The translations under genes and the position numbers were made by a program. A DNA stretch of 64,000 bases, from assembly GCA_030151365.1 (NCBI GenBank), contig JASLDW010000032.1:1-64000 (forward strand), read 5' to 3'. This DNA comes from Lysobacter sp. (GTDB lineage: Bacteria; Pseudomonadota; Gammaproteobacteria; Xanthomonadales; Xanthomonadaceae). Within the stretch, counting starts at the first letter, position 1. Every line of letters starts with the position of its first letter. Under the pieces are notes generated by a model. That model was given only the letters and a program-made list of their open reading frames with translations, did not search any database and was not told the DNA's origin. This document shows, piece by piece, positions 1 through 7,678 of the stretch.

Positions 1-239
1 GACGACCTGCCTTTGCTGATCGGGCGCGAGGCATCGAAAGGACGCGAAATCGTCCTGTTTTCCCATTGCAAGCGCCTGTCGTCGAACTGGTCGCGGATCG
101 ACGACAAGCCGCGTTCGATATGGGCGAGCAGGGCCGGCAACAACCGCGACCAGTTCGACGACAGGCGCTTGCAATGGGAAAACAGGACGATTTCGCGTCC
201 TTTCGATGCCTCGCGCCCGATCAGCAAAGGCAGGTCGTC
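1..239. repeat. Perfect inverted repeat, 96-bp arms, 47-bp spacer
   Basis: Bases 1-96 are the exact reverse complement of bases 144-239, and the spacer is 97-143. The right arm lies inside a minus-strand reading frame starting at 374, so the left arm is the same coding DNA turned around. The match begins at the first base of the window and may extend further left. A perfect long palindrome inside a coding frame is unusual in a stable chromosome and is typical of a fold-back read or contig-end artefact, though a real recent inversion-duplication cannot be excluded. Confidence 0.95.
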
Positions 240-374
240 CTTGAGCGTCGAAAGCGACTGGTTGACCGGCGCCGTCATCTGTTCCGCGCATGCATGCAGG
301 ACCCGCGACAACGCGTAATGGACTTTCGGTGGCAGGTTCTTCCGTGCGCTCGTTCCGACCGTAATACGTTCCAT
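1..374 (-). CDS. N-terminal part of an unidentified protein, possibly DUF1631-like; disrupted by the fold-back
   Basis: A minus-strand frame opens with ATG at 374, preceded by an AGGGG-type ribosome site, and stays open to the window edge. It begins MERITVGTSARKNLPP and continues with a mainly helical sequence rich in Leu, Ala and Arg. Only about the first 92 residues (374 to about 97) can be trusted, because beyond that the sequence is the reverse complement of the upstream part. It lies 65 bp downstream of hemW on the same strand. The PP-x-V start and the helical LF/LL pattern loosely recall DUF1631 proteins of xanthomonads, but this is a weak impression. Function unknown. Confidence 0.5.
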   Translation of the reverse strand, partial: MERITVGTSARKNLPPKVHYALSRVLHACAEQMTAPVNQSLSTLKDDLPLLIGREASKGREIVLFSHCKRLSSNWSRLLPALLAHIERGLSSIRDQFDDRRLQWENRTISRPFDASRPISKGRS

Positions 375-439
375 GTACCCCTGAATCCCGCAATCCCGTT
401 TACGGAAACGATGTTACGTAACGCGATGTCAGCAAGAAT

Positions 440-1606
440 TCACAGGAACATGGAAACCAGGTCATTCACGAACTTGCGTCCGAGTTCCGTTGGAACGACG
501 CGCGCATTCGAAATATCGATCAAGCCACGTTTTTCCGCGGCTTCCAGGGTTTCTTGAATGCTTCCATAACGAAGGCCGGTTCTGCGTTCATACAACTGAA
601 TTTCGAATCCGCTGTTGAGGCGCAATGCATTGAGCATGAAGTCGAACGGACGCCGCGCCGGCAGGATGTCTTCGTCGCCACCGATGGCCGCGGCGGTTCC
701 GGCGTCGCGCAGCCACGCGTCGGGATGCTTGGTCTTCCATCGGCGGAGGATGCGCTGCTCCGCGCCCAGCGTGAGCTTGCCGTGCGCGCCCGCGCCGATG
801 CCGAGATAGTCGCCGAAGGTCCAGTAGTTGAGGTTGTGCGTGCACTGGCGGCCGGGCTGCGCATAGGCGCTGACTTCGTACTGCGCGAAGCCGGCGTCGG
901 CCATCAACGATTGGCAGTGTTCCTGCATGTCCCAGGCGAGATCGTCGTCGGGAATGCCCTGCGGCGGTTTCGCGGCGAACAGCGTGTTCGGTTCCAGCGT
1001 CAGCTGGTAATGGCTGAGATGGGTGGGCTGCAAGGCGATCGCGCGCTCGACGTCATGCCCGGCCATCGCCAATGTCTGCTGAGGCAAGGCGTACATCAGG
1101 TCGAGGTTGATGTTGTCGTAGCCGGCGTCCTGCGCCGACTTCACCGCGCGCTCGGCATCGCCGCTGGAGTGGATGCGCCCGAGCCGCTGCAGGCAGCCGT
1201 CGTCGAAACTCTGCACGCCGAAGCTGAGGCGGTTCACGCCGGCCGCGCGATAGCCGGCGAACGGGCCGTGCTCGACCGTGCCGGGATTGGTTTCCAGCGT
1301 GATTTCCGCGCCGGGCGCGAACGTGAGTCGCGCGCTGACCTGCTGCAGGAAGCGGTCGATGCGGTCCGGCGAGAACAGGCTGGGCGTGCCGCCGCCGAAG
1401 AACACCGAATGCACCACGCGTCCCCAGACCAGCGGCAGGTCGTGTTCGAGGTCGCGGATCAAGGCGTCGATGTAATCGTCATACGGCGCTTCGCCACGCA
1501 GTCCGTGTGAATTGAAATCGCAGTACGGGCATTTGCGCACGCACCACGGCAGGTGGACGTACAGCGACAATGGAGGAGGGGTGAGCGCCAGCTCCTGCGC
1601 GTTCAT
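440..1606 (-). CDS. hemW: Radical SAM heme chaperone HemW (YggW, HemN-like)
   Basis: This 388-residue cytoplasmic radical SAM protein is expected to bind a [4Fe-4S] cluster and deliver heme to target enzymes. It is the HemW branch rather than the true oxygen-independent coproporphyrinogen oxidase. The cluster motif CxxxCxYC is seen at C22, C26 and C29, followed by D30-F31, which fits HemW. A GGGTPS motif for SAM binding follows near residue 70, and the C-terminal HemN domain carries the typical GxGAHG region. The ATG start overlaps the rdgB stop as ATGA (1603-1606), so the two are translationally coupled in the rph-rdgB-hemW chain. Length is normal for the family. Confidence 0.93.
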   Translation of the reverse strand: MNAQELALTPPPLSLYVHLPWCVRKCPYCDFNSHGLRGEAPYDDYIDALIRDLEHDLPLVWGRVVHSVFFGGGTPSLFSPDRIDRFLQQVSARLTFAPGAEITLETNPGTVEHGPFAGYRAAGVNRLSFGVQSFDDGCLQRLGRIHSSGDAERAVKSAQDAGYDNINLDLMYALPQQTLAMAGHDVERAIALQPTHLSHYQLTLEPNTLFAAKPPQGIPDDDLAWDMQEHCQSLMADAGFAQYEVSAYAQPGRQCTHNLNYWTFGDYLGIGAGAHGKLTLGAEQRILRRWKTKHPDAWLRDAGTAAAIGGDEDILPARRPFDFMLNALRLNSGFEIQLYERRTGLRYGSIQETLEAAEKRGLIDISNARVVPTELGRKFVNDLVSMFL

Positions 1607-2193
1607 TGCGATTGCAGTAGGGCGTGCAATGTCGCCATCGCCTGGCCGCGGTGGCTGAGGCGGTGCTTGTCCGCCGACGCGAGTTCGGCCGCGCTCACGC
1701 CCAGGTCCGGCACCAGGAACACCGGGTCGTAACCGAAGCCGCCGTCACCGCGTGGTGCGTGGAGGATGCGGCCTTCCCATGTTCCCTGCGCGATGACCGG
1801 TTGCGGATCCTCGGCGTGGCGCAGCAAGGCCCGCACGCAGACTAAGCGTGCCGTGCGACGTTCGTCCTGCACGTCGCGGAGTTCGTGCAGCAGTTTGCTG
1901 GTGTTCGCGCCATCGTTGCCGTGGCTGCCGGCGTAGCGTGCCGAATACAGCCCGGGCGCACCATTCAGCGCGTCCACGCACAGGCCGGAATCGTCGGCCA
2001 GCGCCGGCAATCCGCTGATGCGCGCGGCGTGACGCGCCTTCAGCAAGGCGTTTTCGACGAAGGTCAGGCCGGTTTCCTCGACGTCATCGACACCGAATTC
2101 GGACTGGGGGTGGAAATCGAATTCCAGGTCCGCGAACAGCTGGCGGAATTCCGCCAGCTTGCCGGCGTTGCCGCTGGCGAGGACCAGTTTCAC
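1603..2193 (-). CDS. rdgB: XTP/dITP pyrophosphatase (Ham1/RdgB)
   Basis: The 196-residue product hydrolyses non-canonical purine triphosphates (ITP, dITP, XTP) to monophosphates and so keeps them out of DNA and RNA. The N-terminus KLVLASGNAGKLAEF is the family's substrate-binding signature. Other typical segments are ETGLTFVENALLKARHA and ADDSGLCVDAL with the catalytic Asp pair, and GFGYDPVF. The start is GTG at 2193, which overlaps the rph stop codon as GTGA. A much longer upstream extension of this frame is only antisense to rph and yicC. The 3' end overlaps hemW by four bases. Confidence 0.94.
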   Translation of the reverse strand: MKLVLASGNAGKLAEFRQLFADLEFDFHPQSEFGVDDVEETGLTFVENALLKARHAARISGLPALADDSGLCVDALNGAPGLYSARYAGSHGNDGANTSKLLHELRDVQDERRTARLVCVRALLRHAEDPQPVIAQGTWEGRILHAPRGDGGFGYDPVFLVPDLGVSAAELASADKHRLSHRGQAMATLHALLQSQ

Positions 2194-2933
2194 GGCTGCG
2201 CGAGCGCCGCCTGTTGCGCAGCGAACAGTTGGCGGCAACCGGCTTCGCCGAGCGCGAGCAGGGCATCCAGTTCGTCGCGGCGGAAGGCATGGCCTTCGGC
2301 GGTGCCCTGCAGTTCGATGAAACCGCCGCCGTTGTTCATCACCAGGTTCATGTCGGTGTCGCAGGCGCTGTCTTCGGCATAGTCGAGATCGAGCACCGGC
2401 ATGCCGCGCCAGATGCCGACCGAGACCGCGGCGATCGCGCCGACGATCGGCGAACGACCGTTCGCCAGCTTGATCGCGCGCGAATCGACCAGCGTCTGCA
2501 CCGCATCGACCAGGGCGACGTAGGCGCCGGTGATCGCCGCGGTGCGGGTGCCGCCGTCGGCCTGCAGCACGTCGCAGTCGAGGGTGATGGTGTGTTCGCC
2601 CAACGCCTTGCGATCGACGCAGGCGCGCAGGGCGCGGCCGATCAGGCGCTGGATTTCCAGGGTGCGGCCGCCCTGCTTGCCGCGCGCGGCTTCGCGATCG
2701 CTGCGGGTATGGGTGGCGCGCGGGAGCATGCCGTACTCGGCGGTGACCCAGCCCTCGCCCTTGCCGCGCAGGAACGGCGGCACCTTGGCCTCGACGCTGG
2801 CGGTGCACAGCACCTGCGTGTTGCCGAACGCCACCAGCACCGAGCCTTCGGCGTGGCGCGTGTAGCGGCGGGTCAGGCTGACGTCGCGCAGCTGGTCGGG
2901 GGCGCGGCCGCTGGGGCGTTCGAGGGCGGTCAT
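2190..2933 (-). CDS. rph: Ribonuclease PH
   Basis: This 247-residue phosphorolytic 3'-to-5' exoribonuclease trims the 3' ends of tRNA precursors and works as a hexamer of dimers. The sequence is full length and collinear with the family: RYTRHAEGSVLVAFGNTQVL near the N-terminus, GWVTAEYGMLPRATHTR, and the phosphate-binding DCDVLQADGGTRTAAITGA with conserved Arg and Asp residues. It is the first gene of a minus-strand chain with rdgB and hemW, joined by 4-base overlaps. It is divergent from yicC, and the 76 bp between them must carry both promoters. Confidence 0.96.
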   Translation of the reverse strand: MTALERPSGRAPDQLRDVSLTRRYTRHAEGSVLVAFGNTQVLCTASVEAKVPPFLRGKGEGWVTAEYGMLPRATHTRSDREAARGKQGGRTLEIQRLIGRALRACVDRKALGEHTITLDCDVLQADGGTRTAAITGAYVALVDAVQTLVDSRAIKLANGRSPIVGAIAAVSVGIWRGMPVLDLDYAEDSACDTDMNLVMNNGGGFIELQGTAEGHAFRRDELDALLALGEAGCRQLFAAQQAALAQP

Positions 2934-3009
2934 TTGCCGGGATTTCCTGCGGAAAGGCGCGCGAGTTTACCATTCGCATCCTGTCTCCCCGATGCACCGC
3001 AGGTTCCTG

Positions 3010-3882
3010 ATGCCGATTCGCAGCATGACCGCATACGCTTCCGCCGAAGTCCCGACCGAGGTCGGCACGCTCGGTTGCGAGCTGCGCGCGGTCAATCATC
3101 GTTTCCTCGAGCTCGGCGTGCGCCTGCCCGACGAACTGCGCGTCCTCGAACCGCAGCTGCGCGAACGCGTCGCGGCGAAAGTCTCGCGTGGCAAGCTGGA
3201 ACTGACGCTGCGCCTGCGCGCCAACGATGGCGGCGAGGCGTTGGCGATCGACGACGGCGTGGTCGCGCGGCTGTCGGAACTGGCGGGTGATCTCGCCAGC
3301 CGTTTCCCCAATGCGCAGACCGACGTCACGGAGGTGCTGGCGTGGCCTGGAGTGGTCCGTCGTCGCAATGTCGATGCCGAGCAGTTGCATGCCCAAGCAC
3401 TGAAGTTGCTTTCGACGGTGCTGGACGAATTCGTCGCCGCCCGCGAACGCGAGGGCGCCAAGCTCGCCCAGGTCATCCGCGAACGCGCCGATGCCATCGC
3501 CGCGCAGGTCGCCGATGTCCGTACCCTGTTGCCGACGCTGCGCAATGCCCAGCGCGACAAGCTGCACGCGCGCATGGCCGAATTCGCGCCGCCGGCTGCG
3601 CCGCTGGAGCCGGGCCGGATCGAGCAGGAACTGGTGCTGGCGTTGCAGAAACTCGATGTCGACGAGGAGCTCGATCGCCTCGACGCCCACCTGCAGGAGC
3701 TGCGTCGCGCGCTCGACCAGCGCGAACCGGTCGGTCGCCGCCTCGATTTCCTGATGCAGGAATTCAACCGCGAAGCCAACACCTTCGGCTCGAAATCGGT
3801 GGACCTGCGCAGCACCAATGCCGCGATCGAGCTCAAGATCCTGATCGACCAGATCCGCGAGCAGGTCCAGAACATCGAGTAG
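3010..3882 (+). CDS. yicC: YicC family endoribonuclease
   Basis: The 290-residue protein belongs to the YicC family, whose members have been described as endoribonucleases acting on RNA and are often found next to gmk or rph. The N-terminus PIRSMTAYASAE corresponds to the conserved IxSMTxF opening. The C-terminus ends with the family's GRRLDFLMQEFNREANT and SKSVDL segments. I chose ATG 3010 over ATG 2992 because family proteins start just before this motif and an AGG lies about 9 bases upstream. It is divergent from rph and 52 bp upstream of gmk, with which it is probably co-transcribed. Confidence 0.9.
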   Translation: MPIRSMTAYASAEVPTEVGTLGCELRAVNHRFLELGVRLPDELRVLEPQLRERVAAKVSRGKLELTLRLRANDGGEALAIDDGVVARLSELAGDLASRFPNAQTDVTEVLAWPGVVRRRNVDAEQLHAQALKLLSTVLDEFVAAREREGAKLAQVIRERADAIAAQVADVRTLLPTLRNAQRDKLHARMAEFAPPAAPLEPGRIEQELVLALQKLDVDEELDRLDAHLQELRRALDQREPVGRRLDFLMQEFNREANTFGSKSVDLRSTNAAIELKILIDQIREQVQNIE

Positions 3883-3934
3883 GCCGAACCCGCAAACGCG
3901 CTACCATCGGCTGCCGGACCCATTTCGATTCCAC

Positions 3935-4555
3935 ATGCGCGGAACCCTCTACATGGTCGCGGCGCCTTCCGGCGCAGGGAAGTCCAGCCTGGTGAACGCC
4001 GTGCTGGCGCGCGACCCGGCCCTCAGCCTGTCGATCTCGTTCACCTCGCGCGGGCCTCGCCCCGGCGAACGCCACGCCGAGCACTACCACTTCGTCGACG
4101 ACGCCGAGTTCCAGCGCATGATCGATGCCGGCGACTTCTTCGAATACGCCCGCGTCCATGGCGACTGGAAGGGCACGGCGCGGCAATCGGTCGAGCCGCA
4201 GCTGGCCACCGGCCGCGACGTGCTGCTGGAAATCGACTGGCAAGGCGCCCGCCAGGTCCGCGCCAAGGTGCCGGATGCCGTCAGCATCTTCATCCTGCCG
4301 CCGTCGCGCCAGGCGCTGGAAGACCGCATGCGCCGCCGCGCCCAGGACAGCGAGGAGACCATCGCCCGCCGGCTTGCCGCCGCGCAGGAGGAGATGAGCC
4401 ATTACGCCGAGTTCGACTACGTGATCGTCAACGAGGATTTCACGACCGCCGCGGACGAGCTCGCCAGCGTCATCGTCTCGAGCCGCCTGCGCCGCGAGGC
4501 CCAGGTCGCCCGCCATGCCCGGTTGCTGACCCAGCTGCTGACCGATAACGGGTAA
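3935..4555 (+). CDS. gmk: Guanylate kinase
   Basis: This 206-residue enzyme converts GMP to GDP with ATP, an essential step of guanine nucleotide supply. The P-loop APSGAGKSS is at residues 10-18. It is followed by the GMP-binding SFTSRGPRPGERHAEHYHF region with its conserved Arg and Tyr residues, the E-Y-A-R-V-H-G segment, and VLLEIDWQGARQV of the LID region. Length and start (MRGTLYMV) match the family. The order yicC-gmk-rpoZ-spoT is conserved in gammaproteobacteria and links GTP supply with the stringent response. Confidence 0.97.
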   Translation: MRGTLYMVAAPSGAGKSSLVNAVLARDPALSLSISFTSRGPRPGERHAEHYHFVDDAEFQRMIDAGDFFEYARVHGDWKGTARQSVEPQLATGRDVLLEIDWQGARQVRAKVPDAVSIFILPPSRQALEDRMRRRAQDSEETIARRLAAAQEEMSHYAEFDYVIVNEDFTTAADELASVIVSSRLRREAQVARHARLLTQLLTDNG

Positions 4556-4670
4556 TAACCCGCTGATTCGTATCGAAAAATGACCCGGATGCTTGCTCCG
4601 GGACTCGCATTTCGCTAAACTTGGGGGTCTACCCCGATTCCGGAGGGCGGCACAGGCCGCCACGAAGCCC

Positions 4671-4970
4671 ATGGCGCGTATCACCGTCGAAGACTGCATG
4701 GATGTGGTCGACAACCGTTTCGAACTGGTCATGATGGCCGCCAAGCGCGCGCGCCAGCTGGCCAAGGGCGTCGAGCCCAAGCTCGACAACCGCGAGCAGG
4801 ACGACAAGCCGACCGTGCTGGCCCTGCGCGAAATCGCCGCCCGCAAGATCGACAACGCCTTCATCGACGCCGTCGAGAAGGCCGAGAAGGAACGCGCCGA
4901 GCGCGAAGCGATGGAATGGGCCGCCGCCGAAGTGGTCGGCGACGACGACATGTCCAAGGGCGACGACTGA
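4671..4970 (+). CDS. rpoZ: RNA polymerase omega subunit
   Basis: The 99-residue omega subunit helps RNA polymerase assembly and forms part of one ppGpp site. The N-terminus ARITVEDCMDVVDNRFELVM and the R-A-R-Q-L and REIAARKI segments are classic for RpoZ. I chose ATG 4671, since upstream in-frame sequence (from 4593) lacks family similarity. A 6-bp hairpin (GGCGGC/GCCGCC, 4646-4661) sits in the leader 9 bases before the start codon and could affect translation; this is only an inference. A hairpin terminator-like element follows at 4999-5020. Confidence 0.96.
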   Translation: MARITVEDCMDVVDNRFELVMMAAKRARQLAKGVEPKLDNREQDDKPTVLALREIAARKIDNAFIDAVEKAEKERAEREAMEWAAAEVVGDDDMSKGDD

Positions 4971-4998
4971 TCCTTCCGTCTCCCGGTTCTGCTTCTGT

Positions 4999-5020
4999 GG
5001 CCCCGCATTGCGGGGCCATT
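4999..5020 (+). terminator. Hairpin terminator-like element after rpoZ
   Basis: GGCCCCG (4999-5005) pairs with CGGGGCC (5011-5017) across a 5-base loop and is followed by a short, weak T-containing tail. It may partly separate rpoZ from spoT, which starts about 75 bp downstream. Confidence 0.6.
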
Positions 5021-5092
5021 TGCATTGGAGGATGCCGCTCTGCCGGCGCCCGGGGCTTTTTCGCCCGTGCCATGGCGGTGTAGGCTCGAACC

Positions 5093-7249
5093 ATGTCCTC
5101 GCAAGCGCTGCAATCGTCCATTCCGCCGCCGTCCGATCTTCCGGAGGACATGCGCGCGCTCGATGCCGCGGCGTCCTACCTCAATCCCGAAGACCGTAGC
5201 CAGCTGCAGAAGGCGTGGCGGATCGGCGCGGCCGCGCATGCCGGGCAGACCCGCAAGTCGGGCGAGCCCTACATCACCCATCCGGTGGCGGTGGCGCGGG
5301 TGCTGGCCGAACTCGGGCTGGACGCGGAAACGCTGATCGCGGCCATTCTCCACGACACCATCGAGGACACGCCGCTGACCCGCGATGATCTCGCCGCGCA
5401 ATTCGGCGAAACCGTGGCCGAGCTGGTCGAAGGCGTCACCAAGCTGGACAAGCTGAAGTTCCGTGATCGCCAGGAGGCGGCCGCCGAGAGCTTCCGCAAG
5501 ATGATGCTGGCGATGTCGCGCGACCTGCGCGTCATCCTGATCAAGCTCGCCGATCGCCTGCACAACATGCGCACGCTCGGTTCGCAATCGCCGGAAGCGC
5601 GCCGCCGCATTGCCCGCGAAACACTCGAGGTCTACGCGCCGATCGCCCAGCGCCTGGGCATGAACCTGGTCAAGGCCGAGTTGCAGGACCTTTCGTTCAA
5701 GGCCCTGCATCCCTGGCGCTACGCCGCGTTGGAAAAACGCATCCGCCAGCAGCCGGCGGTGCGCCGCGAGGCGGTGGCGCAGGTCGAGGCGCAACTGGCG
5801 CAACGCCTGACCAAGGAAGGCCTGAAGCATCGCCTGGTCAGCCGGGTGAAATCGCCGTGGAGCATCTACACCAAGATGCGCGCGGAGCGGAAATCGCTGG
5901 AACAGGTGATGGATGTGTTCGGCTTCCGCGTGATCGTCGACAGCGTTCCGGACTGTTACCACGCGCTCGGCATCGCCCACGCCACGTTCAAACCGCTGGA
6001 CGGGCGCTTCCGCGATTTCATCGCCATCCCCAAGGCCAACGGCTACCAGTCGTTGCACACGGTGCTGTTCGGACCCTACGGCGCGCCGATCGAAGTGCAG
6101 ATCCGCACCCAGGAGATGGATCTCGTCGCCGAACGCGGTATCGCCGCGCACTGGACCTACAAGCAGGGCGGCGATTCCACCAGCGCGCTCAATCGCGCCA
6201 ATGCGTGGATCGCCGGCGTGGTCGAATCGCAGAAGGGCACCGGCAATTCGCTGGAGTTCCTCGAGAACGTCAAGGTCGAGCTGTACCCCGATGAGGTCTA
6301 CGTGTTCACGCCCAAGGGCCGCATCCTGGCCCTGCCGCGCAGTGCGACCGCGCTCGATTTCGCCTATGCGGTGCATACCGATGTCGGCAACAACGCCGTC
6401 ACCGCGCGCCTCGATGGTCGCCTGGTCCCGTTGCGCACGCGCCTGACCAGTGGCCAGACGGTGGAGATCGTCACCGCGAAATCGGCGGCGCCGCAACCGC
6501 AGTGGCTGGACTATGTCACCACCGGCAAGGCGCGCGCGGCGATCCGCCAGAAGCTGAAGCAGGTCGGCCACGAGGACGCGGTGCAACTCGGCCACCGCAT
6601 GCTGGAGGCGGCGCTGGAAAGCCTCGACAGTTCGATCGAGCGCCTGCCCGAGGCGCAGCTCAAGCGCTATCTCTCCGACAACCGCTACCCGCGCCTGGAA
6701 TCGCTGCTGGAAGACATCGCGCTCGGCAACCGCATTCCCAGCCTGGTGGCGCAGCAATTGGCGACCACGCCCGAGCGCAGCGCGCAGGGCGAGCTCGGCA
6801 TGCGTTCGCGCGACCGCATCCTGATCTCCGGCACCGAAGGCGGGGTGATCAGCTTCGCACAATGCTGCATGCCGATCCCCTACGACTCGATCATGGGCTA
6901 CCACACCACCGGCAAGGGCATCGCGGTGCATCGCTCCGATTGCCGCAATGTCATCGAGTACCGGCGTTCGCCCGAGCGCTGCGTCGAGATGGGCTGGGAT
7001 CCCAATGTGGTCGGCGATTTCCTCGTCGGCATCCGTGTCGAGGCGGACAACCGCCAGGGCGTGCTGGCGCAGATGGCATCGGCGATCGCCGAAGCGGAAT
7101 CCAACATCGACCGCGTCGATTACCTCGACCGTGACAACAGCATCGCCACCGTGCGCTTCTACATCGAGGTCCACACCATGGACCATCTGGAAGAGGTCCG
7201 TCGGCGCCTGCGTCGCGTGCCGGCCGTCCACAACGTCGAACGCATCTAG
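5093..7249 (+). CDS. spoT: Bifunctional (p)ppGpp synthetase/hydrolase SpoT
   Basis: The 718-residue RSH enzyme makes and degrades (p)ppGpp. The order of domains is an HD hydrolase with intact H87-D88 in HDTIEDT and downstream DRLHNMRTL, then a synthetase domain with FRDFIAIPKANGYQSLHT, then TGS (YVFTPKGRILALP), a helical/zinc-finger-like region, and a C-terminal ACT domain with VEADNRQGVLAQ. Retention of both catalytic motifs supports bifunctionality. ATG 5093 has no strong ribosome site; a second in-frame ATG at 5150 has GGAGG only three bases upstream, which is close for a ribosome site. It is followed by ridA and recG as in other gammaproteobacteria. Confidence 0.96.
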   Translation: MSSQALQSSIPPPSDLPEDMRALDAAASYLNPEDRSQLQKAWRIGAAAHAGQTRKSGEPYITHPVAVARVLAELGLDAETLIAAILHDTIEDTPLTRDDLAAQFGETVAELVEGVTKLDKLKFRDRQEAAAESFRKMMLAMSRDLRVILIKLADRLHNMRTLGSQSPEARRRIARETLEVYAPIAQRLGMNLVKAELQDLSFKALHPWRYAALEKRIRQQPAVRREAVAQVEAQLAQRLTKEGLKHRLVSRVKSPWSIYTKMRAERKSLEQVMDVFGFRVIVDSVPDCYHALGIAHATFKPLDGRFRDFIAIPKANGYQSLHTVLFGPYGAPIEVQIRTQEMDLVAERGIAAHWTYKQGGDSTSALNRANAWIAGVVESQKGTGNSLEFLENVKVELYPDEVYVFTPKGRILALPRSATALDFAYAVHTDVGNNAVTARLDGRLVPLRTRLTSGQTVEIVTAKSAAPQPQWLDYVTTGKARAAIRQKLKQVGHEDAVQLGHRMLEAALESLDSSIERLPEAQLKRYLSDNRYPRLESLLEDIALGNRIPSLVAQQLATTPERSAQGELGMRSRDRILISGTEGGVISFAQCCMPIPYDSIMGYHTTGKGIAVHRSDCRNVIEYRRSPERCVEMGWDPNVVGDFLVGIRVEADNRQGVLAQMASAIAEAESNIDRVDYLDRDNSIATVRFYIEVHTMDHLEEVRRRLRRVPAVHNVERI

Positions 7250-7291
7250 GCACTCGCTACACTAGGCGCATCGATCATCCCGGGAGTCGCC

Positions 7292-7675
7292 ATGAGCCGT
7301 GACCAAGTCCATACCGATCGCGCGCCCGCTGCCATCGGTCCGTATTCGCAGGCGATGCGCTGCGGCAACATCGTGTTCCTGTCGGGCGCGATTCCGCTCG
7401 ATCCCGCCAGCGGCGACATCGTCGACGGCGATTTCGCCACGCAGGTGCGCCGCGCCTTCGACAACCTGAAGGCCGCGTGCGAGGCCAGTGGTGGCGAACT
7501 GAACAAGATCGCGCGCCTCGGACTCTATCTCACCGATCTTTCCAACTTCGCCGAAGTGAACGCGGTGATGACGGAATACTTCTCGGCGCCGTACCCGGCG
7601 CGTTCCACCATCGAAGTGTCGGGCCTGCCCAAGGGCGCGCAGTTCGAGGTCGATGCCATCCTCGTCCTCGAATAA
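7292..7675 (+). CDS. ridA: RidA family reactive enamine/imine deaminase
   Basis: The 127-residue protein hydrolyses reactive 2-aminoacrylate and related enamines released by PLP enzymes, protecting those enzymes from damage. Family motifs are present: AIGPYSQAMRCGNIVFLSG near the N-terminus, the conserved catalytic Arg in YPARSTIEVSGLPKGA, and the Glu in FEVDAI near the C-terminus. A GGGAG ribosome site precedes ATG 7292. It lies 42 bp after spoT and 3 bp before recG, a widely conserved neighbourhood. Confidence 0.95.
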   Translation: MSRDQVHTDRAPAAIGPYSQAMRCGNIVFLSGAIPLDPASGDIVDGDFATQVRRAFDNLKAACEASGGELNKIARLGLYLTDLSNFAEVNAVMTEYFSAPYPARSTIEVSGLPKGAQFEVDAILVLE

Positions 7676-7678
7676 TCG

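Noticed and set aside
2194..3690. Upstream extension of the rdgB frame
   Set aside because: The extension runs through rph and yicC on a different frame. RdgB similarity begins only at the GTG at 2193.
3833..7231. Open frame of 1132 codons on the minus strand
   Set aside because: It is antisense to yicC's end, gmk, rpoZ and spoT, all clear genes. The frame is a product of high GC content and has no recognisable domain.
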